DNA from: Phanerodontia chrysosporium
Lineage: Eukaryota; Basidiomycota; Agaricomycetes; Polyporales; Phanerochaetaceae
Assembly: GCA_001910725.1 (NCBI GenBank)
Contig: MJGA01000032.1
Coordinates: 124,001-188,000 of the forward strand
Reading direction: 5' to 3'
DNA: 64,000 nt
In this document: one piece after another, positions 35,840 to 47,069 of the stretch
Numbering within the stretch: position 1 is the stretch's first letter
Layout of the letters: every line of letters begins with the position of its first letter
Notes under the pieces: model-generated
What the model saw: only the letters and a program-made list of their open reading frames with translations
What the model was told of the DNA's origin: nothing
Database searches by the model: none
Translations under genes and position numbers: made by a program

Positions 35840-38584
35840 TTATACATGTTCAACGAGTTCCAGAAGGTTGTCAACAAACGAGGGGGTACTACGGTGTAAA
35901 CGAAGAGCTTTCTTCCACTCTGTCGCTGTCTTCGGCTGCTCTTGGCCAGCACGAAGTCTGACAAGGCGATTGACATACCACTCCTCGTTCTGCGGTGTCC
36001 AGTATCCCACATCCTGCCCAGAGCACTTCCAAACTTGAGGAGGGGGCCACCAGTAGACCGTGCGTACGTTCGACGTTGCCGTGCAATCTGCGCGAATTAG
36101 TAAAACCATATTAGCATAGTTTGTAAGTGTGCTTACGCGTGAATTGCCGTGTTGCACCACAAATGATGTCGATCTCATCTGTGGACAAAACGTCATCGAC
36201 GTAGCAGCGGTTGTCGAAGGTGGCAAGGATTTGGGTCCGTCCGGTGTGACTGGGCCCTCGCTCAACTTCGCTCGCCGTAAGATCCGCCGCGCAAAGTCTG
36301 GCAATGATTCCTCCAAGGAGAGCAGCTTCTCTGGCATGTGGTGCATTGAGCAACGCCCCTCGCGTCTTTTCGTAGTGCTTGAAGTCTTCGACCGAGAAGA
36401 CGTGATTGAGGGGGCGATACCCCAACCCTACACGCAGTGAAGGTGGTTGAAAGGGGTAAGCTTCAAGCTCTTGCACGGCCAGCGTGCGGAATGAAATGCC
36501 TAACATGAGCAGTTGGGATGCAAGCTCTGTGCGCCGAGTCAACTGGAGCCTGTGGGCTAAGCGAATGGCGTGTACCGCGTCGCTGCTAGTGAACACGACG
36601 ATCCAGTACCTGTCGTTGGCGTGGTGGACTGCCTTCGATTCGATTAGCATGGGCCGCTCGTTGGTCCTCTTGACCCCTGTCCCGTACTGGTTTCGTCCGG
36701 TGTGCCAGTCTGTTGGTACAACAAACTCTGTGTACCAGACGTTATTGGAATTGGGAGGGGGACGGGCACAGAGGTCGGCGATATCGCGGGAGGCTGTGTA
36801 CGGGCGAGGATGTTGTCGACGAAGACCTTGAGGTGAGATGCAAAAGTGTACGGAACGGTCGCCATGTCTCGTAGCTCCCAGCGGAGGGTCTTGAATGCGT
36901 TGCTGAACGTCTCAGTGCTGTTTTGATCGACTGACGTGGAGTGTTGCCAGTTGGCAGGGAGAAGAAGGCCGTACCGGTCTACCGCGATGTCGACGATGTC
37001 CACCCCAACCCAGTCTATGTCGGGCTGTGCTTCAGGCATTCGCGTGGAAACTATGAGGGACTGCGTGGTCGCAGTATCAATAGTGCGCCGAGGGGGACTT
37101 GGAGCGCGGTCTGTGCGTCGCCGCTGGGGCGACTGACCACGTTCGCGATCTGCCTGTTGACGATGCTGTTGCTCTTGTTGCAATTGACGAGCTTCGGTCT
37201 GGAGCCAGGCAGCATGGTCCTCGTCTGGTACGCCCTCGTCGTCGTCTGACATGAACGCAGCGTATGGGTTGTCATTGTCGATCGTTGGCTTGAGACCGCG
37301 ATACACATCGTACTCATTGAAAACGCTGTTGTACACTCGCATTGCAGGGTCCGTCTCGTCCCACAGGTCCTCAAGGCGTGTCTGATCACTTCGTGGGATT
37401 GGATCGCGAAGCCACTCTCCGTTGTCCAGCAAATCCCATTCAAAAACGCGTGGGCCATGTCGACCAGGAAGAGGGTGATTTACTTGTGCCTGTTCTCGTG
37501 ATAGTCGAGCCTGCCGTTCTTGTGCAGTCTCTCGAGCGATATGAGCTTCGCGCCGCGTAGCTTGCTGCTGCAGCCATTCGTACACTGATACTTGCTTTAA
37601 TGGAGCTGCAGGTACGCTTACTGGGACTTGAGAGGTCTGCGCGAGGTCGTCTCTGGACGTTGGTCCTACGACGTACCACAAGGCTTGTGGGGGAACGAAG
37701 GGTTCTGAGCCGTAGTAGACCCAGACTGGCAAGAACTTGTGTTGAAGCATGACGAAAGCGATCTGGTGCCACTGTTGATTTTCTTGAGGGCGGCCATACG
37801 AGCGGGCATTGACGATGGCGCCAACACGTTCAGCGGTTGTACTGCACACCCAGGACTTTGATATCATATCTCTGAAGGACTCCGGGACTTTGGAATAATT
37901 TTTGATTCTGACGAAGGCGTCCCACCCTTGGTAGGCTGCGTGGAAGTACAAGTAAGAGAGCATGGCGAGGCGGACGTTGAAAGCGCGGAGTGCCTGGAAT
38001 GCGTGATGTCGTACAGAGGCCTTGCTCGTATATATACGGGTGTAGGGATATCGGAAAGGACGGAAGTCTTGAGATTCGTTGTAATGTAAGGGGAGTCCGA
38101 TATTGCAGTGGCGCGAAATCTCTTGAATGAGTGTTTCGATGCCTTGCTCGAGGGCTTGCCATTCGCGTATGAGGGCCGGCTTCAATTGGTACATCGTTCC
38201 GCCGTTACGCTCGATTGCGACGACCGGGAGTGAGGTAATGGTGTGCATTAAGGCTGAGCATGGCGAGTATGGGAATGAAGGTACGAAGGCACAGTGGAAT
38301 GTCTGGTCGTTCAATAGATGCGGGCGGTGAAGTTGGAACACGTCCGTCGGCGGACGGTCAGCTTGACCGTTCTTTGGAGGGTGATTTTCTCTTGCGTTCA
38401 GTCCTATCCACCAGTGTCTTCTACCGTCTTTCAGTTCGGTATAGACAGTGCGGGTGGAGAGAGTGACAATCTGTATTGTAGTCAGCTCTTGCGCAGGGCG
38501 AGTACGTCGTTCGTATAGGTAGCTTACCTCACGTTGTTCATGCGATAATGACGCAAGCGCAAGATCACGATGTGATGTAGCCAT
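35840..38584 (-). CDS. 873-aa protein of unknown function
   Basis: Start is the ATG at 38584 (MATSHRDLALASLSHEQR). Three exons are inferred: 38584-36802, 36727-36137 and 36087-35840, with introns of 74 and 49 nt; the reading frame is kept across both. The N-terminal half (to about residue 310) is globular with many aromatic residues (GRRHWWIGLNAREN; YPYTRIYTSKASVRHHAFQALR). Residues about 335-500 are glutamine- and arginine-rich and likely coiled coil or disordered. The C-terminal third has tryptophan-rich blocks (VWYTEFVVPTDWHTGR; VYWWPPPQVWKC; GYWTPQNEEWYVNRL). Base composition is GC-rich compared with neighbours. I recognise no domain. It diverges from the dioxygenase gene across the palindrome-rich region. 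Confidence 0.65.
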
Positions 38585-38717
38585 TGGACTGTAATTGCGT
38601 TTAGTATACGGTTAGGTATGTCGACCGACGCACGCACCGAGTTCGTGTAAGGTGAGCTATGTTATAACGCAGACTTGTAGGCCTGCGCGACGTGCGAGTA
38701 TGGGAAAAAAAGGCCAA

Positions 38718-38740
38718 TGACAGCCGTAAAACAGCTGACA
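38718..38740 (+). repeat. palindromic unit 1
   Basis: Arms TGACAGC and GCTGACA (one mismatch) around the 9-nt core CGTAAAACA. It shares flanking CCAATG and CAATG with unit 2. Confidence 0.85.
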
Positions 38741-38877
38741 ATGACGGCGGGGGGTTGATGGAGTGTCTGAGCGGGATTCGACTTGAGTGGCCTGGGGAGG
38801 GGAGCGGGCGCGGGGCGGTGAAGGAACGAGGTTCGTCACAACCGTGTATCGGTGTAGGTGGGTGCTGGTGACTCCAA

Positions 38878-38900
38878 TGTAAGCCGTAAAACAGCTTACA
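38878..38900 (+). repeat. palindromic unit 2
   Basis: Perfect 7-bp arms TGTAAGC and GCTTACA around the core CGTAAAACA. Confidence 0.9.
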
Positions 38901-39087
38901 ATGGTAGGGGAGGCGGTGGAGGCCGGGCGAGAGACAGCGAGGGCGAGGTTGAGAACGACGGCGGAGGAGAAATGACAACAAAAGGATCAGAGGCGCTGGT
39001 TCGGCTCGCGCGCACGTGAGCTTTCAGACGCCTGTCCCCATGACTCGTTCCACGTGGTGTGGGGGGTGGATGGGTTAGGGGTACACG

Positions 39088-39192
39088 TCGCGTGGCCGGT
39101 TGATGGCGCTCGAGAGGACGCAGGGTCCACGTGGCAGGACACTGGCGCCTGTGGCGGCGTCGGTCTCGCGTGGCCGGTTGATGGCGCTCGAG
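39088..39192 (+). repeat. 27-bp direct repeat, two identical copies 78 bp apart
   Basis: Copies at 39088-39114 and 39166-39192 both start TCGCGTGGCCGG and end GGCGCTCGAG, with no mismatch. Confidence 0.9.
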
Positions 39193-39366
39193 TCGGCCTC
39201 GCGACGCGCGTCACAGGGCGCTTTCCGGGTCCGCATCCGAGAACCCGAAGTCGGCTTTTGCCGACATCACGGCGTGACCATCAGATGTCACGTCTTTCGG
39301 TTCTCGTTCATCCTCTCCTCTCACTCGACCCCATCCTCGTCGCCTTAGTCCCTCCCTTCCCCACCT

Positions 39367-39389
39367 GCTACGATGTTTTACGTCGTAGC
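39367..39389 (-). repeat. palindromic unit 3
   Basis: Perfect arms GCTACGA and TCGTAGC around TGTTTTACG, the reverse complement of the core of units 1 and 2. Confidence 0.9.
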
Positions 39390-39408
39390 TGGTCTGCTGC
39401 CCCCACAT

Positions 39409-39431
39409 GCTAGGCTGTTTTACGGCTTAGC
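39409..39431 (-). repeat. palindromic unit 4
   Basis: Arms GCTAGGC and GCTTAGC (one G-T type mismatch) around TGTTTTACG, 19 bp after unit 3. Confidence 0.88.
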
Positions 39432-39538
39432 TTGCTCACTGTCCCCCTTCCAAGGTCCTAGTCTCCACCCGTTCTCCATCTGTTTCGCCGGCTAGTCTGT
39501 TCTACCCACCGCAACCGCGTCCATTCCCGCCTCAACTG

Positions 39539-39576
39539 TTCTGTAGTACCCTCCTTTGCGCCCTGGTACTACAGAA
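39539..39576. repeat. perfect 12-bp inverted repeat
   Basis: TTCTGTAGTACC and GGTACTACAGAA are separated by a 14-nt spacer. Confidence 0.9.
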
Positions 39577-39666
39577 GCCGACACATCGCGTCCGTCGGCC
39601 GAAACGAAGGCGCAAACGTCGTGAAGTCTCGCGTTGATTGGCTGCTGAGCCCTCCGAGACCGCTTT

Positions 39667-39740
39667 GTCAAAAGCTTTCACGTACAAAACAACGCATGGT
39701 GCCTATCGCATGCGTGGTTACGTACGTGAAAGCTTTTGAC
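39667..39740. repeat. perfect 19-bp inverted repeat with a nested palindrome
   Basis: Arms 39667-39685 and 39722-39740 (GTCAAAAGCTTTCACGTAC and its exact complement) enclose a 36-nt loop. Inside the loop is a second 7-bp pair, ACGCATG and CATGCGT. Confidence 0.93.
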
Positions 39741-39817
39741 TCATCATCCTCTACCGATAGGCCTCCCTCCAGGGCATCTTCTCGGTTTCGCCTTCAGTAG
39801 GTTCCTGGTTCCTCACT

Positions 39818-39840
39818 GCTACAGTGTTTTACACTGTAGC
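39818..39840 (-). repeat. palindromic unit 5
   Basis: Perfect arms GCTACAG and CTGTAGC around TGTTTTACA, one base different from the core of units 3 and 4. Confidence 0.9.
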
Positions 39841-40111
39841 TGTGTCTCCTACATCATATCCTTCTGATACTGCGTCTTTTAGGTACTTGTGCAGCCAGTA
39901 TCGAGTATTGTGCTCGAATAGCTGTGTCTCCAGCCTAGCGGAGACCTCTCGGTGCCCATCTGGGTTCGGCCGAACAACAAACTCTGAAGATCCGAGAACA
40001 CGCGTGTAGTCATTCTGGTCAGGTAAGCACTGCAACGTCTGTACGCAACAGTGTCTTGACTTCTCTTCTTCCTCTTTGACCCCGAACTCTTGTACGCAGC
40101 TTGACCCTCCC

Positions 40112-41903
40112 ATGGATAGCGATATACCTACGGTGGTTCTGTCCACACACCCTCGATTCACAGACCTGTATGGGTACTTGGACATTCCGAATCGTTCAGG
40201 CCGAGCAGGACTCACTACAATCTGGCTAAGCCGCTCCCATCCTCTCGTACCCGCAGACTGTCACCCCTTTGATCGTCACCTTGTCCTCCTATGGCCTCGT
40301 GCCCCAGGGTATCTCAAGCGGGTTCACGATAGAGTGGTTGCAGGTGTTGTTGCCCCGGCGTGGAACGCGGATTTAGGATCTCTCGGTATGTGTAGGGTTT
40401 TTCGCCTATTTTCATCACAATTTTCTCTCGTCGCCCCTTTCCCTATATCCCTACATTGACTGTGGTTTTACTGCGGTCATTGTATCTCGAATACATTTCC
40501 CTCTCCATGCTCTATGTATGCGCGAACCCCCTTCCGACATTGATCATAGTTTTACTGTGGTCGTTGTCGTTTCAAATTTCGTATTATATATGATATTTCG
40601 CTGCTGGGTCTCTAATGCGCTTCCCCCGCCCCAGGAATGGCTTCTCTTTATCCTGGCGACTACGTGTTCATCCGTGACGTGGATCAAACTGAAGATACCG
40701 CCATCCACGATCTGTTTTATGCAAACGTGCCTGACTTATCGTGCGTTTTCCTTTCCTTCCTGTCATTGAAAATATATTAACTGCGTAGTAGGCATTTGCT
40801 GCCTGTCGCCATGCGCCAACGTCTTCTGGAAGTCCAGACTCTTGTTCTTGCCCTCGGGAAGAGCGTAGTGCGACGATGCCTGTCAGTCGTCCAGACGGTG
40901 CTGTTGTCGGTGGCACAAACTTTGAGCGTATTGAGAGACCGGCTGGTGTTCAAGCAGGATTTCGAGCTTACCAGCTATGTGCAATGGATCAGATTCAGCG
41001 CGGGATATACGGCCCCGTTGCTTGGGGTAAGGTTGACCGTGCAGATCCTATCCCTGGCTCGATCGACGAACTCCCTCCCCATCGTCAGCTTTGTCCTACC
41101 ATAGTTAAAGTGCGGCTCCAGGCTTTTGTTGCGACTACGGTGGCATATGTACTTCCTCTAACTAATATATTTAAATGGAATTCAGACCTCTTGTGACGTT
41201 GCGATGGTTGGCTGGCGTACTGCACCTGACGACATGCGATCTCTGATTCAGACTCAAATGTCTGCAGCAAATGTTCCACGTGTCGGCTCTGATGACAACA
41301 CTGCATTTACCGCAATTCAAGTCAATATATCGGCAGCCGATCCTTACCCTATGGCCTCCGGCATCGCAAATATGCCTGCTACGCGGTCATCATCTTCTGC
41401 AAGCAGCGACCTTGGTATTGATGTTGCTGAATCAACTCCACTTTCCTGTAAGACTTTATTTACAAAACTGAAGGTTAAGTTCTCTTTTGATATATTTGTA
41501 CAGCCCATCATGCAGCACAGCTTGGAGCTTTTGGATCCTTTCACACAGATCGTTGGGACTCTGTCGGAGCATTAACTTCGATGGTTTTTTGCTCTGATAT
41601 TCCCGACGATTATGATCCAGGAGCCTTGTTTTTTCCTGAAGTTGGACTTGCGGTGTCCTTGGGTGGTATCGGGTCTGTAAATTTCTGCGGCCGTAACTGG
41701 CATGGGGGTCGTGCTCCTGTGCCAAAGACCTGCAATGCAGCAAAAGCACACTGGCCTTATCGTCTTGTCTTTGTGCATTATCCTCATGCTCGCCCTCTTG
41801 ATGGACATGCTATTATACCCATCTTATCGACACCATTTCCCGCGGCGAACCCTACTTCATCTTACATGTTTTCCATAAGGCCAGAGATGCAGCTGCAAAC
41901 GTG
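40112..41903 (+). CDS. 2OG-Fe(II) dioxygenase-like protein (TET/JBP type?)
   Basis: Start is the ATG at 40112 (MDSDIPTVVLSTHPRF). Five exons are inferred: 40112-40385, 40635 to about 40743, about 40790-41148, 41186-41447 and 41504 to about 41902. The last exon has a double-stranded beta-helix dioxygenase signature. This is an HxD motif in FGSFHTDRWDS, a distal histidine in GRNWHGGRAPVP, and an arginine in WPYRLVFVHYP. These would bind iron and 2-oxoglutarate. Upstream PGDYVFIRDVDQTED and VVAPAWNADLGS are unassigned. The end is unclear: a second frame (SRGEPYFILHVFHKARDA) takes over near 41830, so a frameshift or missed intron is possible. TET/JBP enzymes oxidise methylated bases; the substrate here is inference. 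Confidence 0.6.
40453..40569 (+). repeat. imperfect 30-bp direct repeat in an intron, with GTTTTAC centre
   Basis: CATTGACTGTGGTTTTACTG (40453) and CATTGATCATAGTTTTACTG (40540) lie 87 bp apart in the 249-nt first intron. Each has partly complementary flanks around a GTTTTAC-like centre, recalling the upstream palindromes. Confidence 0.55.
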
Positions 41904-42147
41904 AGTCTTCTGGATATCTGAGATATCACAGGCTTTAACAGCATACGTAAATAGATCTGTCCGGCCCTCGCTATCCCCCAAGGAATCTATCTCGTTTGCA
42001 CGAGATGGTTCTGCTTTCATGGAACCCCTCTCCCTCTTCCGGTTCCTTGTACGCGCGATTCTCATGTTCGCTGTCTGGTTTCTGTCACATCTGCCATCTT
42101 CGTGGGAGGTTGAGGTGGATACAGAGATGTTCATTGATTCAATAACT

Positions 42148-45100
42148 ATGAGTGGCAGAGAGGGTCGTGTCTCATCAGGATACTGGCCAGAGGCTCCAAC
42201 TCTTGCTCAGTTCCATAAACATGCATCACCTTACCGCACTCCAAATTCAACATCACAGTCACCCTCCACAACATCCCATGGTCCATCCTCACCGTCATCA
42301 CCACCGCCTTCCTCATCTGGTTCTGTCAGCCGTGTCAGAATATTCAGCGAATGGGCAGAATTTTGTTCACGTCGCAGAGTCATCATTCCCCTGCTTCATC
42401 GTTCGACCCGAGAGACTGCAGTCTTCGCTGAAGAACAAGATGATCCAGTCACCATTTCACACCCTGCAACTCACTCAGAACAACAGTCAGCTGGTGAAGG
42501 TAATTAACTTCTGGACTACGTCCAAATTCATTACATGGAATGCTGTCTGATTTTTGTCTGTAAGATAATCACTCTGAGGATCATAATGCAAGGCAAGGCA
42601 CAAAACGTAAAAATGCTAAGATGCAGCAACCAGCCAAACGTACGTATTTGCCACATTATTGAGGTCCATTATTCTCAAAATATTTTCAGGTCTTCGCATT
42701 GCAGAGACACCAGTTGTTCAAGTCAAAGGCAAAAGTCGTAAGACCCAACGAGACCTTGCAAAAGCAAAAGCTGGGGTTCCAGAGCTGTTGTATTCACAGA
42801 CTGAGCTTGATACCTTGGGCGACTTCACTCCTCATGGACTTGACACGTTACATCCTTCGTCTCCTGGACTCGGTCCACGTCGGTCATCTCGTATACATAA
42901 TGGAGGAGGCTTCCCTACGGGTTAGTGTATTGTATAACGCATAAAAACTATGTTCTAGCCAGCTCATATTGGATATTTCTGTATCATGGCTCTCCAGATG
43001 ACAGGGATACTGATGCAGATGATGAAGTTAGCCAAGACATGGAAGAGGGAGATGATGAGACGTATAAAGAGGGAAACACTTTAGGTTTGTCTGATAGTGA
43101 GATTTATTTATGCAGTTGCTAACCATGATTTGCAGAGGGTGCACAAGCCTCTGCTCATTCTGGGTCATCTTCCTCCACTACACTTGTTCAGCCTGCTCTC
43201 TCAGGCCCAACAAGGGACTATCAGGATGGAGAAGAAAGTGGCTTATCAAGTGAAGAAGAGCCCTTGGCGAAGTTCCAGTCGTTTGCATCCCGTCATATGC
43301 AAACAGACCAAAATAGTTTGCATACGGGTTCAACACATGGAGGTGGTAGATTTAACCTGCAGGTTGAGGGTCAATCATTGCCCAATGAAGGAGACTCTAG
43401 GACAGCAAGTGTGTTGATTATTATCTCTAATATAATTCATAGTTTATGCTAATAACAATGTGTTGCCTTAGAGTACTTGTTGCAACTTGGCACCAGTGAA
43501 TTACAAGATATGGTCCGTCATATATTGAACGTCAACAAAGAAGCTCTAGCATCGAGAGAAGCAGGCGCTATTACTGCTGCAGAGCAGGCCCGTATGGCAA
43601 AACTCTACGTGACTCTCAGCAAAGACTCCTACGATATCAACACCATCACGAGCATCAGACCGTCTTGGGTTATAGTGCAAAAGCTGGGACAGTACAGTGC
43701 TCGGACAGAAGTCGCTGCAGTTCTTCTTCGACATGAATATTTGTCCATGTACATGCTCGCTTTCCACTGGTTAGAAGGCTTTGTGGACAAGGCCATGCAA
43801 GGCGTGAACAAGAAAGATGCCAAAATGTGGTACCACACTCTTGCTCAAGATGTGTACAACAATGTCAAAGAGAGAAACCGCCATGTTACCTACGAACCAG
43901 CCAAATATCTGCCTGCTTTTCAAGACCATCCCCAAGTCAAGGCCCATGTAGTCGCTTTTCGTGGCAGAAGAACCTACCTCGAGGACGAGATACAGCAATG
44001 CGTTTTTGAGGACCTCATCTCTATTCTGACCAGCTGGTTGGGCTTTCCTGATGATAGGATGCTTATGGAAAGGCGAGATTTCTGTCCATTACCACCTTCT
44101 ATGCGTCACATGGTGTTCTTTACTTGCCAAGCACATATCAAGCCTTTCTCTCCATTCGCATGCAAGTCCTGCCAAGCAGACACATCCAACGCATCACACG
44201 TACCTCCTTTGCCACCTATATCATGCAATTGCATGCCCATCCAATCTGTGACAAGACATCGGCCGCATTTGCTGCACTTTCACAGTTAGAGGAAGAGTAT
44301 AAACTCTGGTACACTCCTCTCGCAGTTCCTCTACCATTCACCTGGGTCTCAGATCGTCTCAAACTGTTTCGATCTTTTATTTTGACCTTGGAACCTCTAA
44401 TAGAAAATGAGGGCATTGTCATCACCACCGATAGACTGGTGAATATGGTCACTGCAAATCAAGACTTCTACCTTCCCTTCTGACAACATGCCCCTTCCCT
44501 GGCTCTTGCCCTGTCTGCATCACCTGGTCCTTACCATCCCGACTGCTTGCATACCCGTGCTGGGTTCTTCAGCGCTCTTCTATTCCGGGCTGTTACCTTC
44601 TCAGCACCAATGGTGGTTGAAGATCATCATATCTTCTTCAACTCTTTGGAACAATGGAAGAAGTTCTACAAGCATGCTACAGAAGTGGGGAGAAAACCTG
44701 CCTCATACTTTGCCAACATGCGTGCTTATGGTGCTGCCAATCCCCGACGTTCTCCGGACATTGTGGAGGATCTTTGGAAAGCCTCAGAATGCTGGGAAGA
44801 GTTTCTCGAGGATCTTGACTCAGAAGATGGCAAGGTGCATCCTGTAGAACTGTTCAACTTCTTACAAGGCCAATACAAAGTCAAGTACAAAGTCAAGTTC
44901 AAGAATGTCGGGCCATTGACAGCATACTTGCTTGTTGCAGACTATGTACAAGCTGGTTTGGCTGCTTCACCTTCTTTGCTTGACCTAGCAAAGCTAATCC
45001 ATATCATAAACCGGGGTGCGGTATATGGGCTTCGAGAAATTGGTCTTTTGCCAAGAGGAGTACAGGCTATTTCTGTAGAGGATGTTCGTGCTGCATTAGA

Positions 45101-45236
45101 CAAATTGATGACAGACTTAAAGGAAAATCTTTCTCAACACATTCAAAACTCTATCAGCCTTGACTACATTTTTCTTGAGCATGCACTATGTAAATTTCAT
45201 AGGTTACATACTTCCATTCAAGGTGTATCCAAGTAG
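42148..45236 (+). pseudogene. multi-exon unknown protein, with frame break and stop
   Basis: A likely start at 42148 (MSGREGRVSSGYWPE) leads a disordered, acidic region with a basic patch (GTKRKNAKM, SRKTQRDLAKAKAG). It is spread over exons 42148-42499, 42565-42639, 42690-42920, 42998-43084, 43136-43408 and 43472 onward, all in phase. The globular part follows: LGTSELQDMVRHILNVNKEA, IRPSWVIVQKLGQYSARTEV, then in a shifted frame LPSTYQAFLSIRMQ (about 44118) to NQDFYLPF. A TGA at 44480 interrupts before QHAPSLALALSASPG, which continues in the same frame to GVSK at 45236. The frame change near 44060-44120 and the stop suggest a broken gene. It may also be the downstream part of the dioxygenase gene. 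No domain is recognised. Confidence 0.5.
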
Positions 45237-45514
45237 ATTATTTGCGCATATAATTTGCTGTATAGAATATGTGCAATAATACCATTGTTGTGAGGTGGGA
45301 GTATACATGCAGGTCTGTATAATGTAAGCTTTCACTTGACTTTCCTTTAGGGTACAGTAATTCATGTTTATGGAGCAATTATATATTACAGAGTATTATA
45401 GCTTATAAGTTGTGTATTGCTTTTTCTCTCCCATACTATTCATTCATAGATAGGCATTTGTAGCCCTTGAAGTTATAAGACTGATGCAATGTTCTTTGTT
45501 ATACAAATAGATAT

Positions 45515-46776
45515 TTACTCAGTAATCATACTTTCACTCTCATCGCAGTGTTTGTCTTCTGTACCCTTGTTTTCCTCAACTTCTGCTGCTTTCTCACCTA
45601 CTTCCTTATCCTCAATACGTAACCGCTTGAATCGTTCCTGCGTTTCTGCAACCTTGATACCATAACCAACATTGCGTTTGATAGGCTTTGCTTGTATGAT
45701 TACTTGCTGTTTGAGGTTGTTCAAGGCATTTCTATTCAGTTCCTGTGTGAAAGGTTTCAGCATGTTAAAGCTTCTGTAGTATCTGAAATCACCTACTGCT
45801 TGCACTGCTCGATTAACCACACAAATTGAACGAAGAACCAGAAACATTTTGTACTTCTGTTTCTTGATCCGCAAAACGGAAAAGGCCATTTGTACCTCCA
45901 CCAAGTCTCCAACATGAATTACGGCAGGAGAAATAGGAGTATAGGCTCGTGTTCTATATCACAGATTAGAATAGAATCATTGATAAATTCTACTTACTTA
46001 CTGCGAATTGAAATCTCTTTCGAAGTAGAGAACTTGGCTTTCCTCAGAGTATGTAGCATCTGAGGGGATGCGGCGAGTAAATATACCGGTTGGATCCAAA
46101 GTCGAATCAAAATCCAGAGCTTTTCCTACAAGGTTGCTCTTCCAGGTGAGATATCTGTTATGAATATCCAGTACGAAACTGTTTTGTTCCATACTAGGCA
46201 TCCAAGGTTCCATCGACCCTTCTGGAAGATAAGACTTGAATAGGTCGTATAGACAGAGTATAGCCGTGATGTACTGGTCGAACATATCGACGCCCAAGCC
46301 GGTTATACGAATGGACTGCCTGGCATGCATTATTTCACGTGGAAGCCTTAAACCAGACTCAATATAACACGCATTGTGGTTTGATTTGATACTCACTGAG
46401 TTTTAGAGGTAAACGGAGGAAGGTATTTCTCCAATAGGTATCCTTGTGCTCGTAGAACCACCTCTTCATGTATGCCATCCGATGTAGTTGGCCATACCAG
46501 ATCAAGCCTGTCTGGAACTTCGCGCACTAGGACAGTGGTTAAAGTATGAATGTCTTTGGCCTAAAATATGTGAGATAGAGTAGTATATACATGATTTACA
46601 GTTACCTTTGCCATAAACAGAAGAGTCGGCACAGTGTCCTCTTCATCTTGACTGTCTAGCATTATTTCTGCCAGGAGATTTCCTTCGCAAAATTAGTTCA
46701 CTTATTATATATATAGATTGATATATGAACGCTTACTGTACATGCTTTCATTGCTATATAGTAAATGAACAGCCAT
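45515..46776 (-). CDS. 354-aa protein of unknown function
   Basis: Five exons (46776-46737, 46682-46606, 46560-46397, 46346-46002, 45953-45515) join in frame without a stop. Introns are 44-54 nt with GTAAG/GTGAG-type donors. Start is the ATG at 46776 (MAVHLLYSNESMY). Visible parts are VPTLLFMAKAKDIHTLTTVL, VLRAQGYLLEKYLPPFT, LGVDMFDQYITAILCLYDLF and AVIHVGDLVEVQMAFSV followed by KKQKYKMFLVLRSICVVNRA. It ends in a charged tail rich in K and E. Segments like the last are, from memory, common in multi-copy mushroom proteins of unknown role. It is divergent from the AT-hook gene, 293 bp away. Confidence 0.7.
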
Positions 46777-46965
46777 GGTCAAGATTGTAAAGCAAGCTGC
46801 AGCGGATATGTAGCAAAGATAAAGACAGACCAAAGCGAGAAGAGTGATGCTTACGTGTATCGTTCCATGGAAAGATATCACATGGTAAAGGTCAGTGAGG
46901 ACGCCAGCAAGCTGGAGCGGAGATACATTCTGTTGATGAACTCCGCTAACATCAGAGACATACCC

Positions 46966-46973
46966 TATATAAG
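46966..46973 (+). promoter_or_regulatory. TATA box of the AT-hook gene
   Basis: CCTATATAAGCC lies about 100 bp upstream of the ATG at 47070, in the 293-bp gap between the divergent unknown gene and the AT-hook gene. Confidence 0.6.
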
Positions 46974-47069
46974 CCTACTCTGAAGTGGAAGGTCGTCAGA
47001 GATACCTTGCATCTCTACCCCCATCATCTCTAACATCGAACTCGTTGTTGTCCTCTTCCCGCACTCATC

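Larger units (their letters stand above)
38585..40111. promoter_or_regulatory. GC-rich divergent intergenic region full of palindromes
   Basis: This 1.5 kb lies between the start codons of two divergent genes and codes for nothing recognisable. It holds five 23-bp hairpin units, perfect 12-bp and 19-bp inverted repeats, a 6-bp GCCGAC/GTCGGC pair (about 39577-39598) and a 27-bp direct repeat. It could be a shared promoter, a binding array for a DNA-binding protein, or a recombination or replication site. Confidence 0.6.

Noticed and set aside
36936..37560. Plus-strand open frames inside the 873-aa gene
   Set aside because: They are shadows of the GC-rich minus-strand coding frame.
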